A stretch of 49,052 bases of DNA from Desulfuromonadales bacterium (GCA_013377095.1 JACAAY010000030.1:1-49052), one strand, 5' to 3'. Counted from the first letter of the stretch, positions 8,404-15,493 are shown. Notes: generated by a model not told the origin, from the sequence alone. Numbers and translations: made by a program.

Positions 8404-8742
8404 TTAGTGGTCGCAGGCATTAGTCCCTGTCTGCAGGGTACCGGAGAGATAGTAGCCGACAAGAGCCTCGGGTGTATCGGCGGGAGCACCGACGAAGACC
8501 TGGATGTCCTGCGCTGCGAACAGGCCCTGGGCGCGTTGTCCCATGCCGCCGGCAATGATCATATTCACGCCTCTTTCCGCCAGCCAGGGTGGCAACAGAC
8601 CCGGTTCATGGGGAGGAGGGATGACGTCGCTACGATTGAGAATGGTCTTTTCCGCCAGGTTGACATCAATCAGCGCAAAGCTTGCGCAATGGCCGAAATG
8701 CATGGTGAGTTTTCCGTCCGCCAGTGGAATTGCAATTTTCAT
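8404..8742 (-). CDS. NifX/NifB-family metal-cluster-binding protein (copy 3)
   Basis: 112 residues, a compact NifX/ORP-type domain with no tail. It starts MKIAIPLADGKLTMHFGHCA, and the HFGHC segment is a common motif of orange-protein-like members. NMIIAGGMGQRAQGLFAAQD is the glycine-rich middle. It lies between the CGGC gene (30 bases upstream) and the C_GCAxxG gene. Of the five copies it is the closest in size and motif to stand-alone ORP-like proteins. Confidence 0.85.
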   Translation of the reverse strand: MKIAIPLADGKLTMHFGHCASFALIDVNLAEKTILNRSDVIPPPHEPGLLPPWLAERGVNMIIAGGMGQRAQGLFAAQDIQVFVGAPADTPEALVGYYLSGTLQTGTNACDH

Positions 8743-8772
8743 CTGTTTGCTCCTTTATTTGTTTTCCAACAC

Positions 8773-9216
8773 TCAATTATAGGCTGCCTTGATTTCCGGA
8801 GACTCGTCCAGAAGTGGCTTGGCCAGTTCCGCCATGTTGTATTCCTTCCAAAAGGGAAGTTTGCCATGGGCATCCATGTACTTTTGCGGAATGGGATGGG
8901 TTCCGACGACTACGGGTAGGCCGTGAGTCGTTTCGACATACTGCTTGAACCGGCGGATATTCGGGCAGGGCGGGTACCCCACCACCAACCCGGTGGCCAG
9001 ATGGATTACATCGGCGCCGTTTTTCTTCATCTCCTCCGGCACATGCTCCACATTGCCTCCCGGACAACCTCCGCAGGTCGAGTAGCCGACTATTTCCAAA
9101 GGTTCATCGGCGGGGTAGGCCGAGAATGCTCCCTGTCGCTCGCGCATGGCCCGAAAGCATTTGCCGCCGCCACAATCCCGGTAACGGGCACAGATGATGA
9201 TTCCTATTTTTTTCAT
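8773..9216 (-). CDS. CGGC domain protein
   Basis: 147 residues. The start at 9216 has AGAGG 8 bases upstream and gives the family-typical MKKIGIIICARYRDC; a longer frame to 9258 would overlap the ATPase gene. The CGGC motif is at 48-51 (STCGGCPGG), with further cysteines C9, C15 and C20 and the NGADVIHLATG segment. The family is thought to bind metal through the CGGC cysteines, but its role is unknown. It is placed directly after the first MinD-type ATPase and before NifX copy 3. Confidence 0.82.
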   Translation of the reverse strand: MKKIGIIICARYRDCGGGKCFRAMRERQGAFSAYPADEPLEIVGYSTCGGCPGGNVEHVPEEMKKNGADVIHLATGLVVGYPPCPNIRRFKQYVETTHGLPVVVGTHPIPQKYMDAHGKLPFWKEYNMAELAKPLLDESPEIKAAYN

Positions 9217-9230
9217 TTTAGGCACCTCTT

Positions 9231-10109
9231 TCAGTTCTGTAATCCGAGAGCATTCCACACCTGCCTGATATCCCCCGCACAGGGTGCATCCAGTTCCACG
9301 ACCGCCCGCTCCTGTATCTGGGCCATGGTTACTTCGCTGTCATAGCGGATACGGCCGGCGATATGCGCTCCCGCTTTCCGTGCGCTGGCTTCAATCCGTT
9401 CCGTCATCTCCGGATTGAGATCCCACTTGTTTACGCAGATTGATGCCGGAATCGAGAAGTGCCGCGTCAGCGAGAGAACACGCTCCAGATCATGCTCGCC
9501 CGAGACGGTCGGTTCGGTGACGACCAGTACCTGCGTGGCGCCGGTCAGGGAGGCGATCACCGGGCAGCCGATACCAGGCGGGCCATCCACGAGGATCAGT
9601 GCGTTCCCCTGTTCATCGGCAATTCGTCGGGCTTCACGGCGGACCGTGGAGACCAGTTTGCCGGAATTTTCGGCAGCCACACCCAGACGGGCATGGACCA
9701 TGGATCCGCAGCGTGTCTCCGATATCATCCACTCACCGGTGAGACGTTCGGGAAAGGCGATGGTTTGCACCGGACAGAAACGGACACAGACACCACACCC
9801 CTCGCAGGAGGCCGGATCAATGGAGAAGACTGTTTCCCCTTGCGAGTTTTTTTTCATGGTCACGGCATCAAAACGGCACCACTTCCGGCAGACGCCGCAC
9901 CCGATGCAGCCATCCTGGCGAATGACAGCCCCATGGCCGCAGCGGAATTCATGCCGTTCCGTTATGCGGGGTGTAAGCACAAGGTGCAGGTCTGAAGCAT
10001 CCACGTCGCAGTCGGCGATAACCGATCGGCCAGCAAGGACGGCAAAACAGGCTGTCAGGCTGGTTTTGCCCGTCCCCCCTTTGCCGCTGATGATTACCAG
10101 TTCTTTCAT
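9231..10109 (-). CDS. MinD-type P-loop ATPase with inserted 2x[4Fe-4S] ferredoxin domain (copy 1)
   Basis: 292 residues. The N-terminal deviant Walker A is GKGGTGKTS (9-17). An insertion carries two 4Fe-4S motifs: C68-x2-C71-x2-C74-x3-C78 and C102-x2-C105-x2-C108-x3-C112. VDGPPGIGCPV is the Walker B/switch II region. Such paired ATPases accompany the NifX-type orange protein in Desulfovibrio and are thought to couple ATP hydrolysis to electron or cluster transfer. Its ATG overlaps the stop of the metallo-beta-lactamase gene (ATGA), so the two are translationally coupled. A second copy is at 11438-12319. Confidence 0.92.
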   Translation of the reverse strand: MKELVIISGKGGTGKTSLTACFAVLAGRSVIADCDVDASDLHLVLTPRITERHEFRCGHGAVIRQDGCIGCGVCRKWCRFDAVTMKKNSQGETVFSIDPASCEGCGVCVRFCPVQTIAFPERLTGEWMISETRCGSMVHARLGVAAENSGKLVSTVRREARRIADEQGNALILVDGPPGIGCPVIASLTGATQVLVVTEPTVSGEHDLERVLSLTRHFSIPASICVNKWDLNPEMTERIEASARKAGAHIAGRIRYDSEVTMAQIQERAVVELDAPCAGDIRQVWNALGLQN

Positions 10110-11029
10110 TTTGAATCCTTCGTGAATGTCAATCCTGAAATATGGTTATATTCCGCATTGGAAACATGTCTCATGGCTTCAGGTATGTTGTTGGAATTGA
10201 GCTCAAAGCCGGCATAACCCGGAGTTACTCTTGCTCCCAACGCCACACGGAGGAACAATTGCGCCTCCTCTCCCGTGCAATGGCAGGGAATCACGAATTC
10301 GGGATTCCACCCACGGAGAGCGGAGCACGTTGTTTCCAGTCGATCATGAGAAGCGTTTGCCAGGTGAAGACCGCCAATGATCCCCAATATTTTCTCGACA
10401 CCACTTACATTACGGATGTGTTCAACGGTATTGAGCAATCCGGCGTGACAGCATCCGGTAATAATCACAAGCCCACGGTCAGTGGTAATCCACATGGCCA
10501 TGTCATCCCTGATCGGATCGGGATGACGACCCTCCGGATCGAGGAAGAATGGTCCACCCGTGTCTTCCATCGGGTGCAGTCGCGCGATCGGTCCGCTTAT
10601 CCCGACATTGGATTCGATCATTCTCGGTCTGGTAACCCACTGAACCCGGTTGTCCGGCACGTCAAAGAGCGCTTTGCCTATGGAAAACGGCATGGCAATG
10701 CTCCTGGGCTCTTCACCTGAGCGGATACTGTAGCGGGGTAAAAAACAGTTGGAATGACAGAATATCCGGGCAGCGGGAGCGGTTTGCACTACCTCGGCTA
10801 CGGCTCCACAATGGTCGTAATGTCCATGACTCAGAACCAGCTTATCGATTTGCCGCAGGTCGTATCCGAGCATGTCCGCATTGTGGGCCAGTGCCCCGCC
10901 CTGTCCCGTATCAAACAGGATCCTGTGGCCATTCACCTCAATCCATGCAGAAAAACCATGCTCCTCAACCAGTCCTTCGCCTGCTTTGTTGTCAACCAGG
11001 ATGCGTATTCGAATGTCAGTACTGGCCAT
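10106..11029 (-). CDS. Metallo-beta-lactamase-fold hydrolase, COG1237 type
   Basis: 307 residues from the ATG at 11029 (AGAGG 9 bases upstream). The metal motif is SHGHYDHCG (H68, H70, D72, H73), with further His in GCCHAGLLNT and in IGGLHLAN. The closest family is COG1237, often annotated as 7,8-dihydropterin-6-methyl-4-(beta-D-ribofuranosyl)-aminobenzene-phosphate synthase-like, from archaeal pterin synthesis; that name is not firm for bacterial members. It overlaps the thioesterase gene upstream by 14 bases and the ATPase gene downstream by 4, which places it firmly in the MinD-MinD core of the operon. Confidence 0.85.
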   Translation of the reverse strand: MASTDIRIRILVDNKAGEGLVEEHGFSAWIEVNGHRILFDTGQGGALAHNADMLGYDLRQIDKLVLSHGHYDHCGAVAEVVQTAPAARIFCHSNCFLPRYSIRSGEEPRSIAMPFSIGKALFDVPDNRVQWVTRPRMIESNVGISGPIARLHPMEDTGGPFFLDPEGRHPDPIRDDMAMWITTDRGLVIITGCCHAGLLNTVEHIRNVSGVEKILGIIGGLHLANASHDRLETTCSALRGWNPEFVIPCHCTGEEAQLFLRVALGARVTPGYAGFELNSNNIPEAMRHVSNAEYNHISGLTFTKDSK

Positions 11030-11453
11030 TATATTGGTACCTCTGCATGAATTTTGCATCTGCGCTGGCCATTACCGCGCCTGCTTGCAGCAGTTCTGCC
11101 TTCAGCACGTGCAGGGGAGGTGTTGCGCTCACAAGCCAGCCACGCACGGTCAGCCAGACATTGTAGGGAACCGGCGCTGCAAACTTGACCAGAAGTTCTC
11201 CGGTTACCGCTTCGATTTTCCGGTGAAACAGACAATGCGTCATGGCCGAGTCCAACAGGGCGCTGATAACTCCGCCATGCAGAATGCCGTCGTAGCCCTG
11301 CAGGAGAACATTCCCCTGAAAGAAAGCGGAAACAGCACCGCTTCCGTCGGGAACAAAATTCAATCGCAGGGAGAGCGGATTGAGTTCGCCGCACATGACA
11401 CAGTGGGAGTGGTTCTCGGCTGAAAAGGGGACGCCTTTCACGAGCATGCGCAC
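11016..11453 (-). CDS. PaaI-like hotdog-fold thioesterase
   Basis: 145 residues. The hotdog fold is recognised from the GYDGILHGGVISALLDSAMTH segment, where the HGG loop and following helix form the acyl-CoA thioesterase active site, and from the final beta strands with TGELLVKFAAPVP. The CVMCGELNPLSLRL start is typical of this subgroup. It is sandwiched between the two MinD-type ATPase genes with overlaps on both sides (16 bases upstream, 14 downstream). A thioesterase in a metal-cluster operon is unexplained; it may hydrolyse a CoA-bound thiol or persulfide carrier (speculative). Confidence 0.82.
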   Translation of the reverse strand: MRMLVKGVPFSAENHSHCVMCGELNPLSLRLNFVPDGSGAVSAFFQGNVLLQGYDGILHGGVISALLDSAMTHCLFHRKIEAVTGELLVKFAAPVPYNVWLTVRGWLVSATPPLHVLKAELLQAGAVMASADAKFMQRYQYNGQY

Positions 11454-12319
11454 CGCACAGGCGGATCCGGTTGGGTATCAGGCACAGTTGCGTAAACGTT
11501 CACCAGCAGGCCCTGGAAGAGGCTGCGGTATTCCGGAAGTGCGTCCACAATCAGTTCGCCACGGGAATAGGCTTCCGCAATCCGCCGGTCATCGGGTATT
11601 TCCAGAATAACAGGGATACCTTCCTGCTTGCAGAAGGTGTGGACACGGTGGTCACCGATTCCCATGCGGTTGACGACAACGCCGAAGGGAATCTGGAGCT
11701 CACGCACCATATCCACGGCCAGATTCAGATCGTGAAGTCCAAAGGGTGTCGGTTCCGTGACCAATATAATGAAGTCGGTGTCCCGAAGTGTTGCGATGAC
11801 CGGGCATGATGTTCCGGGTGGCGCGTCCAGGATCGCTGGTATACCGTTTTTCAGGCGTTTTTTGACCGCGCGGATCAGGGGGGGCGCCATGGCTGCGCCG
11901 ATGTCGAGACGCCCCTGGATGAGGGTGATGTTTCCCGAATGGCTGGTTTCAACCACCCCCATGCGTTGTTTTGTCTCGCTGAGCGCCCTTGTGGGACAGA
12001 TTGCCATACACCCGCCACAGCCGTGACACATCTCCGGAAAAATGACCGGCTTGGTCCCGAAGGAGACGATGGCGTGGTATTGGCAAAAACGCCCGCATTC
12101 TCCACAACCGTTACACAACGCTTCATCCACGCAGGGCACCGGAATACAGATAATTTCCTCTTCATTGACCGTGCAGCTTAAAAATAGGTGTGCATTCGGT
12201 TCTTCCACATCACAGTCCAACAACTGCACCTGGGAACCGAGGGTTCGCGCCAGGTTCAGCCCTACGGTTGTTTTGCCGGTGCCACCCTTGCCCGAGGCAA
12301 CCGCCAGAATCATACCCAA
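11438..12319 (-). CDS. MinD-type P-loop ATPase with inserted 2x[4Fe-4S] ferredoxin domain (copy 2)
   Basis: 293 residues; a start at the second ATG (12313) is equally possible. Walker A GKGGTGKTT lies at 10-18. The ferredoxin insertion has C69-x2-C72-x2-C75-x3-C79 and C98-x2-C101-x2-C104-x3-C108. LDAPPGTSCPV is the switch II region. It is clearly a paralogue of the 9231-10109 protein, as in the paired MinD genes of orange-protein operons, so the two may form a heterodimer. It overlaps the thioesterase gene downstream and NifX copy 4 upstream, giving an unbroken translationally coupled core from 12672 to 9231. Confidence 0.92.
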   Translation of the reverse strand: MGMILAVASGKGGTGKTTVGLNLARTLGSQVQLLDCDVEEPNAHLFLSCTVNEEEIICIPVPCVDEALCNGCGECGRFCQYHAIVSFGTKPVIFPEMCHGCGGCMAICPTRALSETKQRMGVVETSHSGNITLIQGRLDIGAAMAPPLIRAVKKRLKNGIPAILDAPPGTSCPVIATLRDTDFIILVTEPTPFGLHDLNLAVDMVRELQIPFGVVVNRMGIGDHRVHTFCKQEGIPVILEIPDDRRIAEAYSRGELIVDALPEYRSLFQGLLVNVYATVPDTQPDPPVRCACS

Positions 12320-12672
12320 TGCCCCTCAACATCCGCTGAACCGGCCTCGGCAAGGATACCTGAAATGTACTTTTCAAGAGCATCGCTGACCGTGGCCGCA
12401 TCGCTGGTATAGATCTTGATTCCGGCGGCCTGGAGCACACGAAAGGCTTTCGGACCACAATGACCTGATACGAGAGCGTTTGCACCCTGGCGCGCCACGG
12501 TTTCCGCAGATTGGATTCCCGCGCCCTGGGCAGCGTCCAGGTTCTGCTGGTTATCAACCATGTCGAACGTTTTGCTGTCCAGATCGTAAATAAGAAAGCG
12601 CGGAGCCCGTCCGAAGCGCGTATCAAGAGCTGCATCAAGAGTATTTCCAGAAGTTGAGAAGGCTATTTTCAT
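12310..12672 (-). CDS. NifX/NifB-family metal-cluster-binding protein (copy 4)
   Basis: 120 residues from the ATG at 12672, preceded by AAAGGA 7 bases upstream. The open frame extends into the repeats upstream but the family begins with MKIAFSTSGNTLDAALDTRF. The RFGRAPRFLIYD segment and VSGHCGPKAFRVLQAAGI are characteristic of orange-protein-like members. It overlaps the start of the second MinD-type ATPase, so it is the gene most tightly coupled to the ATPase pair and the best candidate for their client or partner protein. Confidence 0.87.
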   Translation of the reverse strand: MKIAFSTSGNTLDAALDTRFGRAPRFLIYDLDSKTFDMVDNQQNLDAAQGAGIQSAETVARQGANALVSGHCGPKAFRVLQAAGIKIYTSDAATVSDALEKYISGILAEAGSADVEGHWV

Positions 12673-12697
12673 GGTCTGTTCCTTTGTGTTTTCAATT

Positions 12698-12814
12698 AAC
12701 CACTCCCGGCCCCTCCCGGTAATGGAGGAGTACAGCATTGCCCTGGGAGGAAAAAGCGTTGTTCCCTATCCATCTCGGGAGATCCCGTTGGGGGCTAAAG
12801 GGCCGGGGGTGGTT
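12698..12814. repeat. MITE/REP-like intergenic element, copy A
   Basis: A 117-bp element bounded by 15-bp terminal inverted repeats with one mismatch (12698-12712 aaccactcccggccc; 12800-12814 gggccgggggtggtt). The left end is followed by ctccc and an interior GGAG-type complement, so the ends could fold into a longer stem. It is similar along its length to copy B at 12876-12993 in the same orientation. No coding sequence is apparent inside. It probably belongs to a genome-wide family of small intergenic palindromic repeats. Confidence 0.7.
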
Positions 12815-12875
12815 ACCATTGCGCGAACGCTGCCTGGTATTCATCGTAATGGCGAGGTATCGTATGGTTTGATCA

Positions 12876-12993
12876 ACCACCCCTGGCCCCTCCCTGTCAC
12901 GGATGAGAGCATTACTGCAACCAGGAGGGAAACAGTACTCTTCGCGTTCCGTTTCGGGAAGCCGAGGTCAGGCGCTGAAGGGCCAGGGGTGGT
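12876..12993. repeat. MITE/REP-like intergenic element, copy B
   Basis: A 118-bp element with perfect 14-bp terminal inverted repeats (12876-12889 accacccctggccc; 12980-12993 gggccaggggtggt). It is a diverged direct copy of 12698-12814; both keep the ends, a central GAG-ATT-type stretch and a TTCGGGAA/TCTCGGGAG block near the right end. The two copies fill the gap between NifX copy 4 and the composite gene at 13022, so any operon transcript must pass through both hairpins. Confidence 0.7.
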
Positions 12994-13021
12994 CACCCGT
13001 TGGAGAGCTGAAATACGAATG

Positions 13022-13345
13022 CTATTTTGAGTCGACTGTTCGCGCTTCCATCTCATCCAGCCGTTTCATGATGACTTCCATTTCCGACCGCAGTGTTTCG
13101 TTCTGCCGCATGAGTTCCTGGTTCTCCATGGTCATGGCGGAGCTTCGTTCAGACGCATTGAAACCGAAACGCCCGCCTTCCTGATTGGTGCCCGCTTGAA
13201 GCGTGCGTCCCCTTCCGCGACCACCACCCTGTCCAAGACCTCTTCCAAAGCCTTGTCCAGCCGCTACTTGACCAGCGCAATTCCCAAACCTGCGACCACC
13301 TGTGGGGCCTGATCCCATTGGACCTGTTCCGTCTCTTCCCGGCAT
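13022..13345 (-). CDS. DUF5320-type Gly-rich coiled-coil protein (probable independent gene inside the composite frame)
   Basis: 107 residues starting MPGRDGTGPMGSGPTGGRRF, the typical opening of DUF5320 proteins. AAGGAGG lies 7 bases before the ATG at 13345, a stronger ribosome site than that of the composite frame, so independent translation is likely. A Gly/Arg-rich low-complexity middle (GQGFGRGLGQGGGRGRGR) is followed by a C-terminal coiled coil (about 70-103; NQELMRQNETLRSEMEVIMK). The family is widespread in anaerobes next to NifX and Mrp genes; function unknown. Confidence 0.7.
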   Translation of the reverse strand: MPGRDGTGPMGSGPTGGRRFGNCAGQVAAGQGFGRGLGQGGGRGRGRTLQAGTNQEGGRFGFNASERSSAMTMENQELMRQNETLRSEMEVIMKRLDEMEARTVDSK

Positions 13346-13942
13346 GATAAAACCTCCTTGTATCTGTCTGTTATTCCCTTGCCAGCGCAGTGCCGCACTT
13401 CGGGCACTGCTTTTGTGCGCAGGGCGTTCCGCGTTCGTGCGCTTCACGATGTCCGCATGTTGTACAGACGCAGAAACCGATGGCGCCTCCCGTTTGGGAT
13501 CCGCCCATGCGGCCCTGGCCCTGTCCTCGCCCTTGTCCCCCCCACGTCCCTGACTCATGACTTGCTCCTCTCCGCTCTCACAGCATGGTTTCCAGCCATA
13601 TCCCCGCCCACAACAGCCGGGCATAGCGAAACCTTCATCATCCAGCGTGCCCTCGAACCAGGCCTGAATAACCTCGCCCAGGTCACCGGCCACGAAGGGA
13701 ACCACCTGGATTCCGTTGGACACGACCATCGCGTGCAGCGGTCGGGAAATCGCGCCGCACACCAGGGTTGCAACACCAAGTTGCGCCAGGTTGATCACCT
13801 TGCGCACCGGCAGGCCATCTTCCAGAATCTCTTCCGATACCCCGACAATCCTGCTGTCATCGCTCTCCACGACACGAACCTGCCGTGCTATGTCGAAGAC
13901 CGGCGCTATGCGGTTGTCCCAGTATGTAAAAGCAGTTTTCAT
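13022..13942 (-). CDS. Composite frame: NifX-family domain (copy 5) continuing in frame into a DUF5320-type protein
   Basis: A 306-residue open frame. Residues 1-125 are a NifX/ORP-type domain (MKTAFTYWDNRIAPVFDIAR start, GVATLVCGAIS middle, MPGCCGRGYGWKPCCESG end). Residues 130-199 look non-native: they are the wrong-frame reading of a small zinc-ribbon gene (13371-13558). Residues 200-306 are a DUF5320-like Gly/Met-rich protein with its own start and ribosome site (13345). The likely ancestral layout is two or three separate genes, merged because the zinc-ribbon reading frame is shifted by one base at a G7 tract. The start at 13942 has AAGGA 9 bases upstream and a sigma54-type promoter 40 bases upstream. 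Confidence 0.7.
   Translation of the reverse strand: MKTAFTYWDNRIAPVFDIARQVRVVESDDSRIVGVSEEILEDGLPVRKVINLAQLGVATLVCGAISRPLHAMVVSNGIQVVPFVAGDLGEVIQAWFEGTLDDEGFAMPGCCGRGYGWKPCCESGEEQVMSQGRGGDKGEDRARAAWADPKREAPSVSASVQHADIVKRTNAERPAHKSSARSAALRWQGNNRQIQGGFIMPGRDGTGPMGSGPTGGRRFGNCAGQVAAGQGFGRGLGQGGGRGRGRTLQAGTNQEGGRFGFNASERSSAMTMENQELMRQNETLRSEMEVIMKRLDEMEARTVDSK
13371..13558 (-). pseudogene. Small zinc-ribbon/rubredoxin-like protein with a one-base frameshift
   Basis: In a frame different from the composite gene, codons ending at the TAA 13373-13371 encode a Cys4-type ribbon: FCVCTTCGH, then CAQKQCPKCG, then TALARE. The natural start seems to be the ATG at 13558 (MSQGR, with GAGGAG 6 bases upstream). 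It would reach the ribbon frame only if the G7 tract at 13537-13543 had one more G, giving a 62-residue Gly/Gln-rich plus ribbon protein. As sequenced, only an internal ATG at 13508 gives an intact 45-residue ribbon. Either a real frameshift, a slippery tract, or a sequencing deletion. Confidence 0.6.
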
Positions 13943-13981
13943 GGTTGGAAGTCCTTTTAGTTGTCAGCACGGGCTTTAGAG

Positions 13982-13998
13982 AGCAAGCGCCGAGCCAA
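13982..13998 (-). promoter_or_regulatory. Sigma54 (-24/-12) promoter for the island
   Basis: On the minus strand 13998 to 13982 reads TTGGCTCGGCGCTTGCT. Compared with the sigma54 consensus YTGGCACGRNNNTTGCW the only difference is T for A in the -24 block; GG and GC are 10 bases apart as required. Transcription would start near 13971, about 30 bases before the NifX-DUF5320 start codon at 13942. A sigma54 activator gene is at 21035-22426. Orange-protein genes in Desulfovibrio are also sigma54-controlled. Confidence 0.75.
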
Positions 13999-14418
13999 GT
14001 ATTATGCTTTGATACATAAAGTTATAACTATCTAAAATATCAGCATACATACGACATAAAGAAGCATGTAAAAATGCAATGCAGTAGCCTCTATGCAACT
14101 TTATAGGGTTGCAATAGGTGCGTAACAGCTACTGTATTCGGTTGTTGATATTTTGAAGCCCATGTTTATTCGGCTCTTTTTCAATGTGATTCTGTTGGTA
14201 CTATATGTGCACTGAGTTTACCTAAAATAAAGCAGCTGGTGCGGATACGTCTGCCATCAAAGGGTGCATCAGCGGAGTGATGAAGAGATGCCCGTTCTCT
14301 TGACAGAATTGCATAGTAGCGTAATGGGATTATTCTCCATGGAGTGTGGCTTTTCACCCGGAGAGGAGAGTCGCGTTAAGTTTTTCCGGAGTAAAACAAG
14401 CGAGAAAGGAGAGAGAAA
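13999..14418. other. Divergent intergenic region, AT-rich
   Basis: Between the minus-strand island and the plus-strand secreted-protein gene. The stretch 13999-14260 is AT-rich with a small inverted repeat TGCAAC (14094-14099)/GTTGCA (14108-14113), a possible operator. A 44-codon reading frame (14288-14422, starting MPVLLTELHS) ends in an ATGA overlap with the next start codon; it has no recognisable similarity and may be chance or a leader peptide. AAAGGAGAG precedes the ATG at 14419. No RNA gene is recognised. Confidence 0.4.
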
Positions 14419-14864
14419 ATGAGACAGTCCATATGTGTGACAGCAGTCTTGATGGTGGTTTTCATGGGGTCCTCGGTTTTTGCCCAGCCCATGGGTGGCA
14501 ACGGTAGCGGCGGCTGGGGAATAAAAGGCGCTTACCAGCGAATATACAATCCGGCGACGGTTGAGAACATTTCCGGTGTGGTACTGAGCGTTGATACGAT
14601 GATGCCCATGAAGGGTATGCGTTCGGGGATTCATCTAACTCTCAAAGCGGACAAGGAGACGATCCCGGTTCACCTCGGTCCAGCCTGGTTTATCGAACGC
14701 CTCGACAGCAAATCGAAAAGGGAGACAAGATCGAGTTGAAAGGCTCCAGGGTTACCGTGATGGGAAAACCGGCCATCATAGCCGGTGAGGTTAAAAAAGG
14801 GGAAAACGTGCTGGTACTCAGGAACAGCGAGGGTATTCCTGTCTGGAGCGGCTGGAGGAAATAG
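14419..14864 (+). pseudogene. Secreted small-ligand-binding-like protein with a one-base deletion
   Basis: The first frame encodes a signal peptide (MRQSICVTAVLMVVFMGSSV, cleavage after VFAQ) and a mature part up to PVHLGPAWFIERL, then wrong residues to a stop at 14739. The next frame continues without a gap from about 14700 with QQIEKGDKIELKG, VTVMGKPAIIAGEVKKG and ends GIPVWSGWRK at 14864. Total length is one base short of 149 codons, so a single-base deletion near 14700 restores a 148-residue protein. The intact form resembles small OB-like periplasmic proteins common in Geobacter genomes (PVHLGPAW...KVEVKGS pattern). Function unknown. Confidence 0.7.
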
Positions 14865-14870
14865 CAAGGA

Positions 14871-15122
14871 CATGGAAATTCGCTATCAAATACAGCGACA
14901 ACCTTTTTGTACTTCTCCCACTTCCAAATGATTTTTATCTGCGGACTCTTCTTTCCGGTGGAGTTGCTTCCTGTTTTCCTGCGTCCGCTCTCATGCACGC
15001 TTCCCTTGACCTTTGGCGTCGACATTCTCCGCGGCGAAAGCAATAGGGCAGACACATGCCCCTTGCCCTGGATTTCACAGTTTTATGACTGTATTGCGTC
15101 GTGCTGTTCTCTTGCAACCTGA
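14871..15122 (+). pseudogene. Remnant of an ABC-2 type transporter permease C-terminus
   Basis: One frame reads FSHFQMIFICGLFFPVELLP followed by VFLRPLSCTLPLTFGVDILRG. This matches the last part of ABC-2 permeases, where GxFFPxxxLPxxL and NPLTYGVDxLR are the signature between the last membrane helices. No start codon precedes it in frame and no ATP-binding partner is nearby. After ILRG the frame loses similarity and stops at 15122. It is a gene fragment left by deletion, wedged between the frameshifted gene and the J-domain gene. Confidence 0.55.
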
Positions 15123-15202
15123 GCGGGATAAACAAGAAATGGTTAACCTGATGAGTAGCATACGACGTAATACCCTGCCCGGCAGGTTGAGAGGACAATC
15201 CC

Positions 15203-15493
15203 ATGACCTTCGCTGACCTGCGGGAAGCGTTGCTGGTGTTTGGGCTTGGCGAGAGGGCCACTCGCAGTGAAATCAAGGCGCGCTATCGGCAACTGGTCAA
15301 GAAGTACCATCCCGACGTTGGCGATGAACATGATAATGACCGGATCAGGATGATCAACGCGGCCTACCAGGTGCTGCTGGCTTACATTGAATCATTCCGG
15401 TTCTCGTTTGCTGAGGATGAATTCTATGAGCAGAACCCGGACGAGCGGCTGAGGCGGCAATTTATGAACGATCCCCTGTGGGGCAATGAGTAA
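15203..15493 (+). CDS. J-domain (DnaJ-like) protein
   Basis: 96 residues. A J domain occupies about residues 4-62 with helix II basic residues (KARYRQLVKKY) and the HPD motif (YHPDVGDE) that stimulates DnaK ATPase. It has no Gly/Phe or zinc-finger region, so it is a type III J protein targeting DnaK to an unknown client. The tail DERLRRQFMNDPLWGNE is conserved-looking. Small J proteins such as HscB work with IscU scaffolds; a link to the adjacent IscU-rich island is possible but not shown. Confidence 0.85.
   Translation: MTFADLREALLVFGLGERATRSEIKARYRQLVKKYHPDVGDEHDNDRIRMINAAYQVLLAYIESFRFSFAEDEFYEQNPDERLRRQFMNDPLWGNE

Noticed and set aside
12673..13021. CRISPR-like repeats
   Set aside because: There are only two diverged copies of about 117 bases with inverted ends; no short regular repeats, spacers or cas genes.
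687..13942. Nitrogenase (nif) cluster
   Set aside because: NifX- and NifU-like proteins are present, but no nifHDK, nifEN, true nifB radical-SAM enzyme or nifS; MinD-ferredoxin ATPases point to an orange-protein-like system.
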